A stretch of 64,000 nt of DNA, from contig OW203763.1 of NCBI GenBank assembly GCA_934045905.1, positions 47,423,494 through 47,487,493 of the forward strand, read 5' to 3'. Position 1 is the first letter of the stretch. Every line of letters begins with the position of its first letter. Below, piece after piece: positions 60,175 to 64,000 of the stretch. The position numbers and the translations under genes are program-made. The notes under the pieces were generated by a model. That model searched no databases, was not told the DNA's origin, and saw only the letters and a list, made by a program, of their open reading frames with translations. The stretch comes from Leuctra nigra. Its lineage: Eukaryota; Arthropoda; Insecta; Plecoptera; Leuctridae.

Positions 60175-60176
60175 TA

Positions 60177-60600
60177 GTGGGGTTATTGATCACGTGTTAG
60201 ACTCTTATAACTCGTTCACTTCACATTATGTTAAAAGATAATCTAGTTTCTGAAACTCAGTTATGTCAATTCAACTTACATGCATTCACGTTGGTAAGGA
60301 GACAATGCACCCAAAAAACTAACTTGAGTATGATAATAGCAATCGGTCTGAAATTTTTACACAATATCCATGATCCATGACATAATGGACACATGACACA
60401 TGACACATGACACAATGGATCCATGAGGCCATGGATGTGGAGAGGTAAGAATTCTTCGAGCTCCGTATAAAAACTTTATACGCAGAACATGTCGTCAAAA
60501 GTGAGATAATCGTCTTCCTGGTATGTTTTACTATGTAATGGTTCAATTTGTTAATTGATTTCTTAAGAAATTACGGGAAATTATCTGTAATGAATATGAT
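60177..60600. other. Flank upstream of the R2-like element
   Basis: No 28S rRNA-like sequence is visible. It holds short catgacacatgacacatgac and atggatccatgaggccatgg repeats at 60380-60440. A possible R2 5' UTR could lie here, but I cannot mark a ribozyme. Confidence 0.35.
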
Positions 60601-60609
60601 ATTTTCAAC

Positions 60610-63600
60610 GTGAAGAGAGAAAACATTGACAAAAGAATTGCATCAAGGTCTCAAGAAGAGAATCAATCTATGAAGGCTAATTTGCGATCTGCGAGAGTGT
60701 TCAATGAAGCCGGAAGGCTGTCAAATTCGGCTGAAACATCTGAACACGATCCAAATGTGCATGAAGAAGGAGACTCGAATCATTTCTCACCAGGCCAGTC
60801 CACTCAAACGCGACACACTATTGTATGTTCCAAATGCAATGCCACATTTCCCCCAAACAATAATGTTGGCTTTCTAGACCACTTTGAGGAATGTAGTGGT
60901 AGTAATCAATGTGTGGTTGGGCAAGAAATACCCGCATCAAAACTTAAAAAGCAATCCTGTCCTTTTTGTAACAAGCTCTTTACTCGTGTTAAAACGCACA
61001 TTGCACACTGTCACCTTGCAAAGGATAATGTGTCTGAGGACGACAATACAGATCCTTCAAATGAAGATGTTACATGCATCAACGACAAGGATTGCGGAAG
61101 CAATAGCATCCCGCCGATTCAAGAACCATCTGACACCGATGCGCAACGTCACCTTTTCCCTTGCCCACATTGTGGCAAAGAGTTCAAAAGATTACCTACG
61201 CATATCTCACGTGCTCATCCAGCGGAGCACAGAACTGCACTCGCCTCAAAATACAAATCAGCATTTTCTACAAGTTCCGACATTGCAGCTGATGTTGAAG
61301 AAGGTGCAGCTGCCGAGAAAGAAGAGAGAAATCTTAGTCCTGAAATGGCTGAGTATGAAGATGCACTAGGACATTGGTCTGAAGAATTTTCTAAGGTACA
61401 TGATGACTCTCAGTTCTCTGAAAACGTACAAAAGTTTGCAGAATTTTTAGGTCATTCCATTGACTTACTTCCTGGGCCAAAACACCCTGCGTGTAAATAC
61501 TATGAAATGCGGAAGAATGGATCTTTGGTTACGAACAACAGAAAATTCAAAGACAGCTCCAATCCGGCTAGACAAACAAAGCGAGATAAACAGAAGAGGC
61601 GTGAAAAATACTTGTACGAGAAGACGCAGTTTAATTATTACAACCAAAGGAAAAAAGCTGTTCGAACTGTTTTGAATGGGAAATATGCATCGTGTAAACT
61701 TGACATTAACGCCATATATGACTCATTTTCTAGCCGCTTTTCAACATCAAACAACTTGGTTCGGGATTCATACCCCAGTACATTCACTGATGAAGAAAGG
61801 GAAACAGTCAATGGACATTTCAACAAGTTTAATGTCACAGTTTCTACTCAGAGAATTATTAGTGCGATGCGGGGTATAAGAATGGACACATCATGCGGCC
61901 CGGATCGTGTATTAATGAGAGCAATTAAATGTGATAAAGTGGCGGCCATAATTGCTCTCATCACCTCTACAATGTTGAAAAACTCAATAGTTCCACCATG
62001 CCTCAAACAAGCAAGAACCATCCTTATACACAAGGGAGGAAATGAGCAAGATGTTAATAACTGGAGGCCGATTTCAATCTGCTCCATCATTCGCCGGGTC
62101 ATCGAGAGAGTACTTGACAAAGAACTTCGATATTACGTCACATTCAACGAGAACCAGCGCGGCTTCACGTCAACGCCAGGTACGCACATCAACACTTCTA
62201 TTGTTGATGCTGTGTTGAAGAGTGCAAAGAAGAAGAAGCAGGACGCAGTAGTTGTTTTTCTTGATATTTCAAAGGCTTTTGACAACATTGGTCATAGGCA
62301 TCTCATATCGACAATTCAGGCTTCCAATATGCCACTAAAACTACAAAATCTGATTATTGAGTTTCAAAATGACAACTGCATTCAAGTTCAGGCTCAGACC
62401 GGCAAAACAAAGCCTATTCTCTTGAACAGAGGCGTTATGCAGGGGGCTCCATTGTCTCCGGCCCTGTATAATCTCGGAACAGATCATATCCTGCAAGAGC
62501 TTTCAGAAGAAACCATCGCAGAGAAGTATGGGTTCAAGCTGGTAGAAGGTTTACCTAATTTGAGCGTGATGGGCTTTGCTGATGACACTGCTATTATTGC
62601 AAATAGCGAAGAAAGTGCAAAAGCCCTGATACAAATGGTCAGTAATCGATTTCAGGAGATTGGGCTCTCTTTAAATGCCAGTTAATCCGTAGCCATAAAC
62701 ATAAAGGGTGGTAAACTGACAGGAAATATCTTGAATGTGGATGACAATACACAAATAAGGTGTATAGAAAGAGACGAGAAGATCAGATATCTTGGTGTAG
62801 ATTTTAACGATGCCATTGTTTTTGATTCTTCATCGGCAATGAACGCACTCAAGACCAGCTTAAATAACTTAACAACATCACCTCTTCTGAAAGATGACCA
62901 GAAACTGAACATACTAAACCAATACATATGGCCTAGGTACTCTAGTTTATCCGCTTCAAACTGCTCCACTGTCAAAGCTTTCAAAAGGATTTCTTTTAGA
63001 TGTATAGATAAACTAATTAAGAGTGCCTCTAAAGAGATCCTACAATTACCGACTGACACTCCAGATGGAATGCTTTATTCTGCGCGGAAAGTCCGAGGTC
63101 TGGGAATATTTCGAGCAACGTGGGAAGCATTCTTGCAGCATTACAACATCTGCAATGTCTTGGAGAAAGATGGTAATCCCTATGTGACAGCAATCAGAGA
63201 TACAGCTGGTGAAAAGCACGATTGTCTTCAGAATCTGCAAGTTGAAATTGGTAATGTACAGACAAAGAAGAAAGACCAGCCGCTTCCCACTGACCCTGGA
63301 TCAAGAAAGATTCGCGATTATCTGAGAGACAGAGAATATCAACAATGGTGCTCCTTGAAGCAGAAAGGAAAGGGTGTTGTATTATTCCAACAATACACCC
63401 CGGCTAATTCTTGGATATCTACAAGAGAAGGACTTAGCTGCTCCGAGTGGAAGGACGCCATAAAAATGAATGGATATGTGGCTCCAGTGAGAGTTTTGTA
63501 TGGGCGTAGCCAAGACGGAAACCGTTGCAGACATTGCAACGAGATAGAAACACTTGGTCACGTTCTTGGCAAATGCCCATACGGAAACCTGCTGGTCAAC

Positions 63601-63858
63601 ACACTCCATCATTCTGTAAGGTCACAGATAGCTACGGCCCTTCGAGCACAGGGAGACAAGTGGGAAGTATACGAAGAGGTCCATGGATTGGCAGCTGAAG
63701 GTAGCACAAGAAGAATTGACATCATTGCCATTGATCGGGGAGCCAACAAGGCGTACATCTTGGACCCGACAATAAGATTCGAGCGGGACGCAAATCAACC
63801 CCAAGAAGTAGATGAAGAGAAAAAAAGCAATCTACAACCCGACGAGAGAATACTATAA
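60610..63858 (+). pseudogene. R2-like non-LTR retrotransposon ORF, one internal stop
   Basis: A single reading frame of about 1083 codons broken once, by TAA at 62683-62685 inside the RT domain. The frame is open from 60559; GTG at 60610 or ATG at 60670 could start it. The N-terminal part has three zinc fingers: CSKCNATFPPNNNVGFLDHFEEC, split here as CSKC...HFEEC, then CPFCNKLFTRVKTHIAHCH and CPHCGKEFKRLPTHISRAH. The RT has VVFLDISKAF, GVMQGAPLSPALYNLG and MGFADDTAII. The C-terminus has CRHCNEIETLGHVLGKCP (CCHC) and a restriction-like endonuclease (RRIDIIAIDRG, ILDPTIRFE). The architecture is that of the R2 group, which normally inserts in 28S rDNA by target-primed reverse transcription. No rDNA is seen here. 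Confidence 0.9.
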
Positions 63859-64000
63859 ATCGAAGTATTCAGTAGCTGACATCGAGGTTATAGGTCTGAT
63901 GATCGGCGCTAGAGGAACGATTCCTGATTTTTTTAATTCTTTTTGTAAACGTTTTAATTTAAGCAAGTCATTTATTAGAAACATTTCAATTTCTGTACTA
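63859..64000 (+). other. 3' UTR of the R2-like element, cut by the window end
   Basis: Follows the stop at 63858. It has gatgatcggcgctagaggaa and a T-rich tract. The 3' junction with the target is outside the window. Confidence 0.5.

Overview
This window looks like a repeat-rich, AT-rich nuclear scaffold from an arthropod, probably an insect and possibly a hemipteran. The case rests on consensus GT-AG introns, a poly(rC)-binding-protein (mub/PCBP) exon, non-LTR retrotransposons, tRNA-derived SINEs, and many hAT, Helitron, foldback and palindromic DNA elements. The species call is inference. Two 200-base runs of N (7535-7734 and 45340-45539) are scaffold gaps. There is no bacterial-type gene organisation.

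Left part (1-14.8 kb). A dispersed repeat rich in composite ETS/CRE-like motifs lies at 73-660. An intact ten-exon gene at 2116-7268 (about 925 codons) joins a Mutator-like (MULE) DDE transposase domain to a C-terminal YqaJ/lambda-exonuclease-like nuclease domain. Only 0.7 kb downstream is a complete 4.9-kb foldback element (7993-12934). Its inverted arms are built of 146-bp units and it has a perfect 9-bp target duplication, the size typical of MULE/foldback transposition.

Middle part (14.8-41.2 kb). A minisatellite of about 50 copies of a 61-bp unit (14872-17930) is followed by a terminal-inverted-repeat (TIR) element. Then come a 5'-truncated Jockey/CR1-like LINE on the minus strand with a long open endonuclease-RT frame (20069-22741), a 148-bp tandem array, a near-palindromic 1.2-kb element flanked by TA, a SINE with an 11-bp duplication, a Helitron-like copy, and a 1.13-kb hAT element with an 8-bp duplication. 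An 8.5-kb minisatellite made of interleaved 48- and 47-bp units follows (32657-41167).

Right part (41.2-64 kb). The only clear conserved host gene sequence is a first coding exon of mub/PCBP (48723-48803). A 120-bp tandem repeat directly upstream duplicates what looks like its splice acceptor and 5' UTR. Two inverted copies of the ETS/CRE-rich repeat flank this exon. Further right are a long-TIR foldback element, a hAT MITE nested in another hAT MITE (each with a perfect 8-bp duplication), a 2.7-kb TIR element with about 670-bp arms and a decayed coding remnant, and at the end an R2-like LINE (three zinc fingers, RT, CCHC, restriction-like endonuclease) broken by one in-frame stop.

Apart from the mub exon and possibly the MULE-YqaJ gene, the window is mobile-element and satellite DNA. 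The many very long ORFs over the two minisatellites are by-products of stop-free repeat units, not genes.
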